From assembly GCA_046349875.1 (NCBI GenBank), contig JAXMBN010000050.1, positions 1 to 36,788 of the forward strand: a stretch of DNA of 36,788 nucleotides, written 5' to 3'. The stretch comes from JAXMBN01 sp046349875 (GTDB lineage: Bacteria; Planctomycetota; Planctomycetia; Pirellulales; Pirellulaceae). Every line of letters begins with the position of its first letter. The first letter of the stretch is position 1. This document shows positions 9,368 to 19,138 of this stretch, one piece after another. The notes under the pieces were generated by a model. That model was not told where the DNA came from, ran no database searches, and saw only the letters and a list, made by a program, of their open reading frames with translations. The position numbers were made by a program, and so were the translations under genes.

Positions 9368-10225
9368 TTAGGAAAACGATAGTCTCGCATAGTATCCACA
9401 ATCGAGTTCTTGTTCGAACTGCGATACTAAGCTCGATCGCCCTGTTTCGAGGTGCGCTCGTTGACGATGCGGCGACTGAGCTCGCCGCAAGCCTTCAAAA
9501 AGCCATCCTCCGAACTCTTCGTGTTCGCTATGACCAGTCAGCAAGATGCCGATGGGTTCCTCGGAAAGCAACATTCCAATCAAGCAACATAGGCCGACGA
9601 TATCGCGGTCGATCTTCCAAGCATTCCCTTTGGGACCATGCCCGTATGTCGGTGGATCAAGAACCACCAAGTCATAACGTTGACCTCGCTTGATTTCACG
9701 GGTCGCGTAGATCGATGCGTCCTCGACGATCCAACGAACATTGTGGACTCCTGACGCTTCCGCATTGGTTCGCCCCCATTTGACTGCGGGCTGCGAAGCA
9801 TCGACATGGGTCACTTGGCCACCGGCCTGCGACATCGCCAGCGAACTTCCACCGGTATAACCAAACAAGTTGAGACAACGCGCGTGGGGACGATCGGTTA
9901 GTTGAGCCCGAAGCCATTCCCAGTGCATCGCTTGCTCCGGAAACAAGCCGACATTGCCCGACGGACCAAGGCCAATAAGAAACCGTCGTTGTTGATGTTC
10001 GATCCACCATTCCCGCGAAGGTGGACCAGTCCACGTCCAACCAGTATCCGAATCAAAGACTCCTTCGGCTTCACCCCATAAGCGAGGCTGTTGCGGAGTA
10101 ATACCAGCCGCAGCCGGCGATGGCCTTTCCAAATGATACGGGCCGAATCGTTCGAGCTTGCGACCATATCCAAAATCGATGAGCTGATATTGGCTCGCAT
10201 CCCATAAAGAGCGATGGTTGTTCAT
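9368..10225 (-). CDS. class I SAM-dependent methyltransferase, RlmI/RlmK-like
   Basis: 285 residues. The SAM-binding motif I is LNLFGYTGGSSLAMSQAGG followed by the acidic end of strand 2 (VTHVDAS). The catalytic-loop motif is VVLDPPTYGHGPKG, a DPPxxG-type variant seen in the RlmI/YccW and RlmK C-terminal methyltransferase family. The upstream GLFPEQAMHWEWL and the downstream LLTGHSEHEEF also fit this family. Such enzymes usually methylate C5 of a cytosine in 23S rRNA, although there is no PUA domain here as in RlmI, so the target is uncertain. Its start codon overlaps the stop of the upstream Fe-S gene by 4 bp (ATGA), implying translational coupling. Confidence 0.75.
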   Translation of the reverse strand: MNNHRSLWDASQYQLIDFGYGRKLERFGPYHLERPSPAAAGITPQQPRLWGEAEGVFDSDTGWTWTGPPSREWWIEHQQRRFLIGLGPSGNVGLFPEQAMHWEWLRAQLTDRPHARCLNLFGYTGGSSLAMSQAGGQVTHVDASQPAVKWGRTNAEASGVHNVRWIVEDASIYATREIKRGQRYDLVVLDPPTYGHGPKGNAWKIDRDIVGLCCLIGMLLSEEPIGILLTGHSEHEEFGGWLFEGLRRAQSPHRQRAHLETGRSSLVSQFEQELDCGYYARLSFS

Positions 10226-11487
10226 GCGATCTGATGACGCTGATAGGCAGCATCAAGTACTTGGATGACGTGAAGGACAGGGCGAGTTGCTCCCAGTTTT
10301 TGAAGATGAATGGCGATCTGCACTTCGCAACCAATGTTGGCCAGAGCAACGAAGTCACAACTCGAATCGACGATCGTCTTCGCTTTTTTCTGCCCCAACT
10401 CATGAGCGATTTCCGGCTGATCCATATTGTACGTCCCTGCTGAACCACAACACAGATCGCTGTTGGTGAGAGGCACCATCGTTAGATTCGGGATCAACGC
10501 CAACAAACGCCGTGGTGCTCGCGTCTCTTTTTGAGCATGGGCTAAGTGGCAAGCATCGTGGTAGGCAACCCGCAACGGTCGAGCGATCGGTGGAGGAGCC
10601 TCAATCCCAATCGAATCCAAATAGGTCAAGACATCTTTGCACTTCGATGCAAAGGCTCGCGCTTGATTTTCATCGGCCGATCGTTGAAAGAGAACAGGAT
10701 ACTCATGCATGGCCGATCCACATCCAGCAGCTGTCGACAGAATGGCGTCGACATCTTCAGGGAAGACCTGCATGTTGTGTCGCGCTTGATCCATGGCGTG
10801 ATTGCCATATCCAACATGCCAGGCCAATGCACCACAACAACCTTGATTCTTAGGTACGACGACTTCGATGCCATTGCGAGTCAGTACCCGCAATGCCGCT
10901 TGATGAATCGCAGGATCCAAAACACGCTGTGCACAACCTTCCAGCAAAGCCACGCGACCTCGCTTCAGTCCTTGCGCTGGAAAGACTTCCTGATTGGATC
11001 GCACAGCTTCAGGAACATTTTCCGGCAACAGATCGAGCATGGGCCGCAAACTGCGAGGAATCATCCAGGCAAACGCTTTGGCAAACTTGCCCGTCTGAAT
11101 AGCCCACCGAAATCGTTCGGGATAAGGAATGGTTTCCAATGCGATCAATCGCTTCAGCGAGAACGACCGCTTGCCTTGATCGCGAGTCAAATCTCGATAG
11201 GGGGACAGCAAACTCGAATAGGGCACACCCGATGGGCAATTGGTCTCGCATGCCAAACAGCCTAAGCATCGATCGATGTGAGGCTGAATTTCCTCTGCCT
11301 GGAGATTTCCTTCGAGCACATGCTTCATCAATAGAATGCGCCCACGTGGTGAATCGGATTCTTGCCCTAAAACCTGATACGTTGGGCAATTGGGTAAGCA
11401 AAATCCGCAGTGCACGCAGGTTTGTACGGCTTGCGCCATCGCATCGGCACGAGGGCCAATTTTGTCGGTAGGAATCTTGTGAAGCAT
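10222..11487 (-). CDS. glcF: (Fe-S)-binding protein, glycolate oxidase iron-sulfur subunit GlcF-like
   Basis: 421 residues starting MLHKIPTDKIGPRADAMAQA. Two 4Fe-4S ferredoxin motifs occur near the N-terminus: CVHCGFCLPNCP and CLGCLACETNCP. Two cysteine-rich CCG domains follow, seen as NQGCCGALAWH and SDLCCGSAGTYN. This is the layout of GlcF, which passes electrons from the flavin subunits GlcD/GlcE of glycolate oxidase to the respiratory chain at the inner membrane face. glcD and glcE are not in the window, so related uses (lactate or other 2-hydroxyacid oxidation) remain possible. It is the first gene of a two-gene operon with the methyltransferase. Confidence 0.8.
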   Translation of the reverse strand: MLHKIPTDKIGPRADAMAQAVQTCVHCGFCLPNCPTYQVLGQESDSPRGRILLMKHVLEGNLQAEEIQPHIDRCLGCLACETNCPSGVPYSSLLSPYRDLTRDQGKRSFSLKRLIALETIPYPERFRWAIQTGKFAKAFAWMIPRSLRPMLDLLPENVPEAVRSNQEVFPAQGLKRGRVALLEGCAQRVLDPAIHQAALRVLTRNGIEVVVPKNQGCCGALAWHVGYGNHAMDQARHNMQVFPEDVDAILSTAAGCGSAMHEYPVLFQRSADENQARAFASKCKDVLTYLDSIGIEAPPPIARPLRVAYHDACHLAHAQKETRAPRRLLALIPNLTMVPLTNSDLCCGSAGTYNMDQPEIAHELGQKKAKTIVDSSCDFVALANIGCEVQIAIHLQKLGATRPVLHVIQVLDAAYQRHQIA

Positions 11488-11963
11488 TTCACACGAATCA
11501 TTCGGGAAGGAAAGAAGCTATCAACCCGCTTCCAAAAGGACAAAGTCCTTGCAGACGGAGACCCATCGTTTTCGCAGGGATTGTCAGTGTAGTCATTCCA
11601 TCACACCCGCGGTATGGTTCTTGACTGGCGTCTGCCTTTCCATCGAATTCGAATCTTCGTTGCCGAACCCACTTGGGCTCGCCGTGTCCCTCGCAGTATT
11701 GAAAAATCGGAAACCCAATACTTCGCACAGCACCATTAACTCACCTTATCCTAATTTGCCGACTATGAGAATCGTTGGACTCAGGCCCTGGAGCGAAAAG
11801 GGAGGGTGGACTATATTTAGGCCTTTCCGACCGGAGAGTCGTCCCAAGCGGCCCCTCGGTAAGGGATCCTGCGCGATGCATGTGGTTCGTTAGTTTTTGG
11901 TCACTTTTGGGCTGAGTTTGCGATTTGGGTCTTCGTTGACTTCAGCCAATTTTGGATGGATCG
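11488..11963. other. intergenic region upstream of ilvN and glcF, 476 bp
   Basis: This divergent promoter region between the Fe-S gene and ilvN contains no convincing gene; open frames here lack motifs and start signals. I saw no leader peptide rich in Ile, Val or Leu and no obvious attenuator hairpin, so I cannot support attenuation control of ilvN. A G-rich and A-rich patch at about 11795-11820 is followed by the sequence ACTATATTTA, a possible -10 region, unproven. Confidence 0.4.
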
Positions 11964-12485
11964 ATGCGGCATTTACTATCTGCTCTGGTTCAAAACGTTC
12001 CGGGTGTACTGGCTCATATTTCTGGCATGCTGGCATCGCGCGGCTACAACATTGATTCGCTGGCGGTGGGTGAAACCGAGGATCCTCAGCTTTCCCGCAT
12101 GACCTTCGTCGTCGTCGGCGATGACCGGGTGCTGGAACAGGTCCGAAAACAGCTTGAAAAAATCGTAACGGTCGTCCGTGTCGACGATATTAGTTCGCGA
12201 GATTTCGTAGAGCGCGACCTGATGCTCATCAAGGTAAAGGCGCTTCCAGGCGGACCGCGAACGGAAATTCGCGAGTTGGTGGACATCTTCCGAGGCAGAA
12301 TCGTGGATGTTGGCCCCGAGGCTGTGATGATTGAAATATCGGGGCGCGAAAACAAGATTCAAGCCTTCATCGAGCGGATGCGTCCGTATGGAATCCTGGA
12401 AATGGCTCGAACTGGGCGAATCGCTTTGGTTCGTGGTGCGAGCGCAGGCGCGGATGTGGAAATTTCTTCCGGCGATGCCTCCTAA
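11964..12485 (+). CDS. ilvN: acetolactate synthase small (regulatory) subunit
   Basis: 173 residues from the ATG at 11964 (MRHLLSALVQNVPGVL); an in-frame TTG at 11952 would add four residues but is less likely. An N-terminal ACT domain (residues about 1-75) has the valine-binding-type stretch PGVLAHISGMLASRGYNIDSL followed by the C-terminal dimer domain with IVDVGPEAVMIEISG. It binds the catalytic subunit IlvB/IlvH-type acetolactate synthase and confers feedback inhibition by valine in branched-chain amino-acid synthesis. It is followed after 85 bp by ilvC on the same strand, so the two probably form an operon. The large subunit gene is not in the window. Confidence 0.93.
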   Translation: MRHLLSALVQNVPGVLAHISGMLASRGYNIDSLAVGETEDPQLSRMTFVVVGDDRVLEQVRKQLEKIVTVVRVDDISSRDFVERDLMLIKVKALPGGPRTEIRELVDIFRGRIVDVGPEAVMIEISGRENKIQAFIERMRPYGILEMARTGRIALVRGASAGADVEISSGDAS

Positions 12486-12570
12486 AAATAACCTATCGTG
12501 ATCGGTCTCCAAGCGATCGATTTCTACCTCTCTCACTCCCGTTTTTTAAACTCAATCTGGATTTAGTTTC

Positions 12571-13578
12571 ATGGCAGCTACTGTTTATTACGACAACGAC
12601 GCCGACTTGGCAAAACTCAAAGGCAAGACCATTGCAATCTTGGGTTACGGATCTCAAGGACACGCGCAAGCGCAGAACCTTCGCGACAGTGGATGCCAAG
12701 TGATCATTGGTCAACGTCCTGGAAGCAAGAACTACGACCTAGCCGTTAGCCATGGATTCCAGCCATTGTCGATCGATGAGGCCACGCAAAAGGCTGACAT
12801 CGTCAATATGTTGCTTCCCGACGAAGTGCAGGGCGATCTCTATCGCAACCATATCAAACCGAACCTCAAGCCGGGCAACGTGCTCATGTGTTCGCACGGT
12901 TTCAATTTCCATTTCGGGCAAGTGGAACCTCCACAGGGAGTCGACACCATGTTGGTCGCGCCCAAGGGACCAGGCCACTTGGTTCGCAGCGAATACGTCA
13001 AGGGTGGTGGCGTTCCTTGCTTGATTGCATTGGGACCGGGTGCCAGCGAAACCACGAAGCAATTGGGCTTGGCCTATGCTAAGGGTATTGGTGGTACGCG
13101 CGGTGGTGTGATCGAAACCACGATTGCCGAAGAAACCGAAACCGACTTGTTCGGCGAACAAGTCGTATTGTGCGGCGGTGTTAGCGAAGTGGTCAAAGCG
13201 GCCTTCGATACTTTGGTCGAAGCAGGTTATCAGCCTGAAATGGCTTACTTCGAGTGCATGCACGAACTCAAGCTGATCGTGGACCTCTTCTACCAAGGTG
13301 GTCTCAATTACATGCGGTATAGCGTCTCCAACACGGCTGAGTTTGGTGACTATACTCGTGGTCCTCGCATCATTACCGAACAAACTCGGGCTGAGATGAA
13401 GAAGATCCTCACCGAAATCCAAACGGGCCAATTCGCCAAGGAATGGATCCTCGAAAACCGCGCTGGTGCTCCTGCCTTCAAGGCCCAGCGACGCCTGCAA
13501 CGCAATCACCTCATCGAACAAGTCGGTCGCCGACTCCGCAAGTTGATGAGCTGGATCGATTCGAAAGAAGTCGACTAA
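12571..13578 (+). CDS. ilvC: ketol-acid reductoisomerase
   Basis: 335 residues, the usual class I length. The N-terminal Rossmann domain begins at TIAILGYGSQGHAQAQN. The cofactor loop QRPGSKNYDLA has Arg and Ser, as in NADPH-preferring enzymes. The C-terminal knotted domain has the metal ligands in ETDLFGEQVVLCGG and the matching glutamates of YFECMHELKLIVDLFYQGG, with the substrate-binding YSVSNTAEFGDY. The enzyme converts acetolactate to dihydroxyisovalerate with Mg2+ and NADPH, the second step after IlvBN. It is downstream of ilvN and ends before a perfect terminator hairpin. Confidence 0.97.
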   Translation: MAATVYYDNDADLAKLKGKTIAILGYGSQGHAQAQNLRDSGCQVIIGQRPGSKNYDLAVSHGFQPLSIDEATQKADIVNMLLPDEVQGDLYRNHIKPNLKPGNVLMCSHGFNFHFGQVEPPQGVDTMLVAPKGPGHLVRSEYVKGGGVPCLIALGPGASETTKQLGLAYAKGIGGTRGGVIETTIAEETETDLFGEQVVLCGGVSEVVKAAFDTLVEAGYQPEMAYFECMHELKLIVDLFYQGGLNYMRYSVSNTAEFGDYTRGPRIITEQTRAEMKKILTEIQTGQFAKEWILENRAGAPAFKAQRRLQRNHLIEQVGRRLRKLMSWIDSKEVD

Positions 13579-13608
13579 TCGACTTCCTTGCTTCTATGAA
13601 GAACGCGA

Positions 13609-13637
13609 CCCCAGCTTGCTTCAAGCTGGGGTTTTTT
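13609..13637 (+). terminator. intrinsic terminator of the ilvNC operon
   Basis: A perfect 10-bp stem CCCCAGCTTG / CAAGCTGGGG with a 3-nt loop CTT is followed directly by six T residues. It starts 30 bp after the ilvC stop codon. Confidence 0.93.
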
Positions 13638-13687
13638 ATTGCCGCGGCCAGAAGAAACCGCCAACTCCATCTGTTTTCATGTGGCTG

Positions 13688-16012
13688 CTAAGGCTCAAGC
13701 ATTCGAGTCGCCACGACCGAACGACGGGTGGAACTTGCAGCAAGCATGCAATCGGCATTTTCTTCTAATCGATTAAGTTCGTACTCAAGTTCGTTGTGGA
13801 AAGCGGCATTGATCGGTTTGTCTCGAGCATCTTCCAACGTAGAACGGGCCGTCGCCAACCACGTTTGGGCAGCTCCAAAATCTTCGGCTAGTAGGTAGAT
13901 GTCAGCCATCGTCAAATAGGTTCGGATGCGGTCGTATCGAAACTCTTCATAGGTCTTCTCGACCTTTTCAAACTGTAGGAAACTTGCAATCAGCCTTTGG
14001 TAAAAAGGGATGGATTTGAGCGGTTCGATTTCAGCGACGATCTCCGCTAGCTGCCTTTGATTCTGTATTCTTAGAAACAGAATCTCATTCGCTTCTTCAC
14101 TCTTCGAGTAGTTTTCATCTAGCATACGCTCCGCATCGAGACATAGCTTTTGAGCATTCTCCAATTGATGGTGCAACATCGCCCACTTGGCAAGGCTGCG
14201 CAGTGCATAAACAGCGAACTTGTAATACTTGGGACGATCCGGATAGGAATCGCCAAGTCGGGTTGAGAGAGCCAAGGACTCTTCCAAGTAGGACTTTGCC
14301 AAATCGTCACCCAGACCAATGTTCAATTCACCAAGAGTGTACAAGAGCCCTGCTAAAGCCTCCAAATAGTCGGGGTTCTCGGGATCCAACTCGATGGCTG
14401 CTTCCAAATGTTCCTGAGCATGCTTGCAGTTTTGAACATACTCTTCTGCGGTGAGCCTTGAAGGACGAATTAGGCTATAGCTCATAAAAAGATCGAACTG
14501 AAAGTCTGGATTTTCGGGATGTCGCTGCGCCAAGGATTCCACGATTTCAATACACTTGTCTCGGTGAAGATCCTCTAAGTCATAACTGCGACATCCGGCA
14601 GCGCTGGTCGCCACCAAATGATGCATGATGCTCATGCGATAGAGACTCTCTTCGTCAAACTGGCGTTGCTGAGCAATTTGCCGGCTGATTTCAAACGCCT
14701 TGAGATGAAGGGCGAGGCGTTTTTCATTCGCTTGCGGCACATTCTTGAGCATTTTCTCGGCTGCATAACGAATATCGTCGATCGCACGTGTAGCCAACTT
14801 CAACGAGCCCTGAGATCGATCCTGGAGTTGTTCCAGCGAAGTCGAGTGGGCAAGATTATCCGTCAACAACCAAGCCATACTGGGCATGCCTATCACATAG
14901 GCCAATAAGAGACCCGCTGACACCGATGCCAACTTGGGATTGCGCCGAGACCAACACGATAGCAGAAGCCAGGGACCGCAGGCTCTTGCTCGCGTCGGTT
15001 GGTTCGACAAAAATCGTTCCAAGTCATCCGCCAACTCTCCTGCCGAATGGTATCGATCATTGGGATGCTTGGCCAAACAACGCATGACAATCGCTTCGAG
15101 ATCCCTTGGAACCCATGGGTTCTCGCGTCGAATCGATGGTAGTGGGCGATTGACGATTCGATCCATCGTCTCCCAAGAGTTTTTTCCTTCAAACGGTCGG
15201 CGAAGCGTCAGCACTTCATAAAGAATCGCTCCCAACGAAAAGAGATCGGAAGGAATTCCAATCAACTCTTTTTTCTCTTCGGCTTGTTCGGGCGACATAT
15301 AGTGGATCGTACCAAGCAACACGCGTTCTTCGCGTGAGTCCATCTCTTGATCCGGCGAGGGGAGTAGCACTTTTGCCAACCCAAAGTCAGACACATGCGT
15401 CGTCCAAGGACAATCCACTCGCTCAGGAGCCGCCGCGAGAAGAATGTTGGATGGCTTCAAGTCGCGATGCAAAAATCCACGTTGATGGGCTGCATGAACC
15501 GACCTTGCGATGTCCGCAAGCAAACGGGCTGCAAGGGTTGATGGAGGAGGAACCGAGAGCGATTCCAACCAATCCTTCAAATTCGGACCTTCGACATATC
15601 CCATGACCAAAAAGGGCAGGGCATGATGAACACCTACTTCATGGATCGGGACGATCCCATCGCTCGAGCAACGCGCCAACACTTCTGCTTCGAGTTCAAA
15701 TCGCCTTCTCGCTTCTTTGGAATCTTCTAAGCCGGGGCGAAGGGTTTTCACCGCGACATCGCGGCCAAGCTTTCGATCATGCACCTGCCACACCACTCCA
15801 AAGCTACCTTCTCCCAGCCATCGAAGAACTTGATACCTGGCTGGCCCCTCCTTGTCGTCGGGACTCAAGGTTACTGACTCGATGCATGCGATGCAACGTT
15901 CCACGTCCGCTTTCGTCAGCGACGAGGACGTCGATAGAGTCCACGTTGCTCGCACATGAACGTCGAGACGCTTGTCTCTTGAATCCATCGTTAAATCGGG
16001 CTGCAGGACCAC
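13688..16012 (-). CDS. transmembrane Hanks-type Ser/Thr protein kinase with TPR-like C-terminal region (copy 1)
   Basis: 774 residues from a GTG at 16012 preceded at 7 nt by GAGG; an in-frame ATG at 15988 is the alternative start. A cytoplasmic kinase domain (about residues 60-335) shows all key motifs: LGEGSFGVV loop, VAVK (K89), catalytic HRDLKPSN (D184), DFG (209-211) and SPE in place of APE. A single hydrophobic span (about 361-384) follows. Then about 390 residues of helical repeats include FELDPENPDYLEALAGLLYTLGE-like TPR units. It likely phosphorylates proteins in response to an extracytoplasmic or protein-interaction signal. Its neighbour upstream is a close paralogue with the same architecture, spaced 121 bp. 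The targets are unknown. Confidence 0.9.
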   Translation of the reverse strand: MVLQPDLTMDSRDKRLDVHVRATWTLSTSSSLTKADVERCIACIESVTLSPDDKEGPARYQVLRWLGEGSFGVVWQVHDRKLGRDVAVKTLRPGLEDSKEARRRFELEAEVLARCSSDGIVPIHEVGVHHALPFLVMGYVEGPNLKDWLESLSVPPPSTLAARLLADIARSVHAAHQRGFLHRDLKPSNILLAAAPERVDCPWTTHVSDFGLAKVLLPSPDQEMDSREERVLLGTIHYMSPEQAEEKKELIGIPSDLFSLGAILYEVLTLRRPFEGKNSWETMDRIVNRPLPSIRRENPWVPRDLEAIVMRCLAKHPNDRYHSAGELADDLERFLSNQPTRARACGPWLLLSCWSRRNPKLASVSAGLLLAYVIGMPSMAWLLTDNLAHSTSLEQLQDRSQGSLKLATRAIDDIRYAAEKMLKNVPQANEKRLALHLKAFEISRQIAQQRQFDEESLYRMSIMHHLVATSAAGCRSYDLEDLHRDKCIEIVESLAQRHPENPDFQFDLFMSYSLIRPSRLTAEEYVQNCKHAQEHLEAAIELDPENPDYLEALAGLLYTLGELNIGLGDDLAKSYLEESLALSTRLGDSYPDRPKYYKFAVYALRSLAKWAMLHHQLENAQKLCLDAERMLDENYSKSEEANEILFLRIQNQRQLAEIVAEIEPLKSIPFYQRLIASFLQFEKVEKTYEEFRYDRIRTYLTMADIYLLAEDFGAAQTWLATARSTLEDARDKPINAAFHNELEYELNRLEENADCMLAASSTRRSVVATRMLEP

Positions 16013-16133
16013 GTCTCATCCTCGTTAGGACTGGGAGCAGATTGTAGGTCGGTAAAACGGGGAGTGAACGTAATGAGTGAGGAGAGCTGTGTAGGAAATG
16101 GATTGATGCAAGGCGAGGTGTTTAGTGAAGCAA

Positions 16134-18506
16134 CTATCGATTGGCCGTGATGGTAGAATCCGTACCACGTGCATTGGGGTGATTGCGGAGTTCCGTATCG
16201 AATTTTGCAAGTTGCTGTTGCAAGTGTTCAAGCCTTGGCACATGCGATTCCATTCGCTCGCAAAGGTTCCAGGTACGATTGGCGAGATCGAGGAAGTTCT
16301 TGGCCTGTTCGATCTTTCCAAGTTGCAACGACGATTCACACATCAGAACGTAGCTATCCGTGCGATCGATTCGAAATTGCTCGTACGACTTCTCTTGTTT
16401 TTCGAGCTTTTCCGTCAGATTCGCATGCCGACGCAAATAGACGATCGACTTGGCAGGATGAATGACACGGTAGGCGTGACCACGCACCCATTCCATCTGC
16501 ATGTTCTTCATCAGGACATCATTGGCCTCACCCCGAAGCTGAAACTTCTCAAATATTCTTTCAGCCTCGTTGCAATGCTCGACCGCTTCATCCCATCGCT
16601 GCAACGTTAGATCGTTTCGAGCCAACTGCAGATGGGCACCAAAAGCATGTTTGAAGTAAGTTGGTCGTTGCGGATTGTTGTTACCAAGTTGATTCGAAAC
16701 AACGATGGCTTGATCGAGCCAGACTTTGGCAGCGTCGACGTCTGTGTTGCTTTCGATCTCACCAATTCTGCAAAGTATCGCCGCATAGGCTTCTTCGTAG
16801 TCGACATTATTGGGATCCAGAGTTCGAGCGACCTTCAAATGTTCCAATGCGGTCATTCGATGCGTTCGAATAGCATCCAATTCGAGCCCATGATGCGGAA
16901 ACCAAAAGTAGCTTGTAAACAAATCGAAATGAATCTTAGCATTCTGCGGTTGCTTTTGAGCAAGTCTATTCAATATCCCAATGCACTCACGACGATGATG
17001 AAACTCCAATTCATACTCGCCGTTTTGGCCCGCTGCTGTTGCAACTAAATGATGAAGAACGCTCAGTCGATACAAACTCTCACCATCGTACTGCCGCTGC
17101 TCGGCCAAATCCTGACAAATCGAAAAGGCCTTTTTCTGCAGTTCCAAACGCTTCTCATTCGCCTGCGGAACACCGCGCAGTATTTCATCGGCTGCATAGC
17201 GGATATCTTCCATGGCCTGCATGGCAAGTTGCGTGGACCGTTCCGACTTGCGGTTGGAGAGCTCCAACTTCTGCGAGTAAAGGACGTTTCGCGAATACAG
17301 GATCGCCAACAAAGGTGTACCCATTGCACACGTTAAGAGCAACACAGCCGAGACCGTGGCCAGTGCAGGGTTGCGTCTTGCCCATCGCCAAGATGCTTGT
17401 ACGGCTCCTACCGGACGAGCATGCGTTGGTTTACCACTCAAGTAGCGATCTAAATCCTCGGCCAGTTCTCCGGCCGAGTTATATCGATGCGAAACAGACT
17501 TCGCTAAACACTTGCGAACGATGGCATCCAAATCGCGAGGAATCAAAGGGTTCCAATGCCGCGTCGAATGTTCATGCATGTGAACGATTTGTGCAACTGT
17601 TTCAAAATTACTGCGTCCCACAAATGGACAGCGTAGGGTTAGCATCTCGTACAAAATCACTCCCAAGGTGAAAATGTCGGATGCAATTCCTATCGACGCC
17701 ATATCTCCGGTCGCCTGCTCGGGAGACATGTATTTGACGGTTCCAATTAACGGCGTATCAAAACTCTGAAAACTCCGTTCACGATCAGGATTGGGTTGCA
17801 GGTCTTTGGCCAATCCGAAGTCGGTGACAAAAGGTGTCCAAGGGCAATCGATGCTTTCGGAGGACGCTGCCAAAATAACGTTGGAAGGCTTGAGGTCCCT
17901 GTGAAGAAAACCTTTCTGATGCGCCCCATGCACCGCTTTGGCAACGTCGGCCAACAGACGTGCACACATCCGCGGTGTCCATGGCTCGGTTTGCTCTTTG
18001 AGCAGCGCATGCAACGTGGGCCCTTGGATGAGTCCCATAACGATGTACGGTATCTCGTCGCAAACACCCACACCATGAATCGGCACCACCCCTTTCACGC
18101 TGCATCGAGCTAACGCTTCCGCCTCCAATTGAAACCGAGAACGAATGGCTTTCGAACGCAGCAGTGAAGGACGAAGTACCTTGATGGCAACTTCGCGTTG
18201 CAGTTGTCTGTCCAATGCGCGGACGACAACGCCAAATCCACCGATGCCCAAGATTTCGATCACTTGGTATCGGTTGAGCGAAGTATCGGTATCGGCTTCC
18301 GATTCGGAAGCATAGAAAGGAATGCGCTCAATAACTTGCAGGCATTGATCGATATCCGATTTCAAATCCTCCCGAGCTCCATTGGACGCGTCTTGGAGAA
18401 TTTTGGTGATCGTGTCGTTATCTCGCCAAGGTGACGACAAGCGAAGCGTAGGCGCGCTCGACTTCGACGGAGTTCCGCGCGTGCTCGAAAAATCAGATGA
18501 AGTCAT
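16134..18506 (-). CDS. transmembrane Hanks-type Ser/Thr protein kinase with TPR-like C-terminal region (copy 2)
   Basis: 790 residues from the ATG at 18506; the frame stays open further upstream but without protein-like sequence. The kinase domain carries ILGIGGFGVVV, VAIK (K109), HRDLKPSN (202-209), TDFGLAK (228-234) and MSPEQA. A transmembrane span around residues 382-405 separates it from a C-terminal helical-repeat region. The region starting RWARRNPALATVSAV and the long stretch NVPQANEKRLEL, with its counterpart in copy 1, show that the two kinases arose by tandem duplication. In this copy the glycine loop reads GIGGFG. It may be co-transcribed with copy 1, 121 bp downstream. Substrates and stimulus cannot be read from the sequence. 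Confidence 0.9.
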   Translation of the reverse strand: MTSSDFSSTRGTPSKSSAPTLRLSSPWRDNDTITKILQDASNGAREDLKSDIDQCLQVIERIPFYASESEADTDTSLNRYQVIEILGIGGFGVVVRALDRQLQREVAIKVLRPSLLRSKAIRSRFQLEAEALARCSVKGVVPIHGVGVCDEIPYIVMGLIQGPTLHALLKEQTEPWTPRMCARLLADVAKAVHGAHQKGFLHRDLKPSNVILAASSESIDCPWTPFVTDFGLAKDLQPNPDRERSFQSFDTPLIGTVKYMSPEQATGDMASIGIASDIFTLGVILYEMLTLRCPFVGRSNFETVAQIVHMHEHSTRHWNPLIPRDLDAIVRKCLAKSVSHRYNSAGELAEDLDRYLSGKPTHARPVGAVQASWRWARRNPALATVSAVLLLTCAMGTPLLAILYSRNVLYSQKLELSNRKSERSTQLAMQAMEDIRYAADEILRGVPQANEKRLELQKKAFSICQDLAEQRQYDGESLYRLSVLHHLVATAAGQNGEYELEFHHRRECIGILNRLAQKQPQNAKIHFDLFTSYFWFPHHGLELDAIRTHRMTALEHLKVARTLDPNNVDYEEAYAAILCRIGEIESNTDVDAAKVWLDQAIVVSNQLGNNNPQRPTYFKHAFGAHLQLARNDLTLQRWDEAVEHCNEAERIFEKFQLRGEANDVLMKNMQMEWVRGHAYRVIHPAKSIVYLRRHANLTEKLEKQEKSYEQFRIDRTDSYVLMCESSLQLGKIEQAKNFLDLANRTWNLCERMESHVPRLEHLQQQLAKFDTELRNHPNARGTDSTITANR

Positions 18507-18775
18507 GGGCGAATTGAGCCGTAGTGAGTGCGACGAGAGATTCCTTAAAATTGTAACATCGCCATAGAACTTCCGCCAAAACCATTGCGCGAAAGTGCTC
18601 TGGAGAACCAACGTTTTTGATGAACCCCCTAAGGATAGGCAATACCCCGTCGAAATATGGATTTGCCTCCTAGTCACGAACGATCGCTTGGTGATAATGA
18701 AAGAAGAGAAAGGCCGAATGCCTAGATCTCCAGTGTTCCGCCGAAGTGAAAACGTCGATAGAACACATTGGTAAA

Positions 18776-19133
18776 GGGGGCGATTTGGATTCGACCGGAT
18801 AAGTTGAAGGTATCGGTGGCGTGTCGTGGTTGGTCAGTGGGCCACGTAAAAAGCTGACTAAAAAAGTAACTGCTGAAGGTAACTTCGCACTAGCAGCCTA
18901 ATTAAGGCTGCTCTGATTCCAGGGGTTCGTCGGAGACGCCTGACAATCAGTCGCAATTCCGAATCGTTATCGCTCACGTCGAGCACAGTGATAACTAAAT
19001 AACGTTCTCGACTGGTTCACCAACCAACGCGGTCGACAGCGGTGGTTGGGAACGAGACAAGAAGAGTCGACTACACACGTAGAGGCTGTGCTGGAAGTAT
19101 CACGGGACCCGGGTTCAATTCCCGGCGCCTCCA
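18776..19133 (+). ncRNA. ssrA: transfer-messenger RNA (tmRNA)
   Basis: The 5' end GGGGGCG pairs with the 3' end CGCCTCC to form a 7-bp tRNA-like acceptor stem with discriminator A at 19133. The 5' segment GATTTGGATTCGACCG is the hallmark tmRNA sequence, and the T-arm CCGGGTTCAATTCCCGG lies just before the acceptor. The mRNA-like part at 18872-18901 encodes the tag AEGNFALAA ending TAA, with the stop inside the loop of a hairpin (GCAGCC / GGCTGC), as in other tmRNAs. The resume codon is taken as GCT at 18872; ACT just before it cannot be excluded. CCA is not encoded. With SmpB it rescues stalled ribosomes and tags the peptide for proteolysis. Confidence 0.95.
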
Positions 19134-19138
19134 CTTTG

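Noticed and set aside
10546..11265. 239-codon forward open frame opposite glcF
   Set aside because: Antisense to the Fe-S protein whose cysteine motifs are unmistakable.
12739..13521. 260-codon reverse open frame opposite ilvC
   Set aside because: Shadow of a highly conserved enzyme; no motif.
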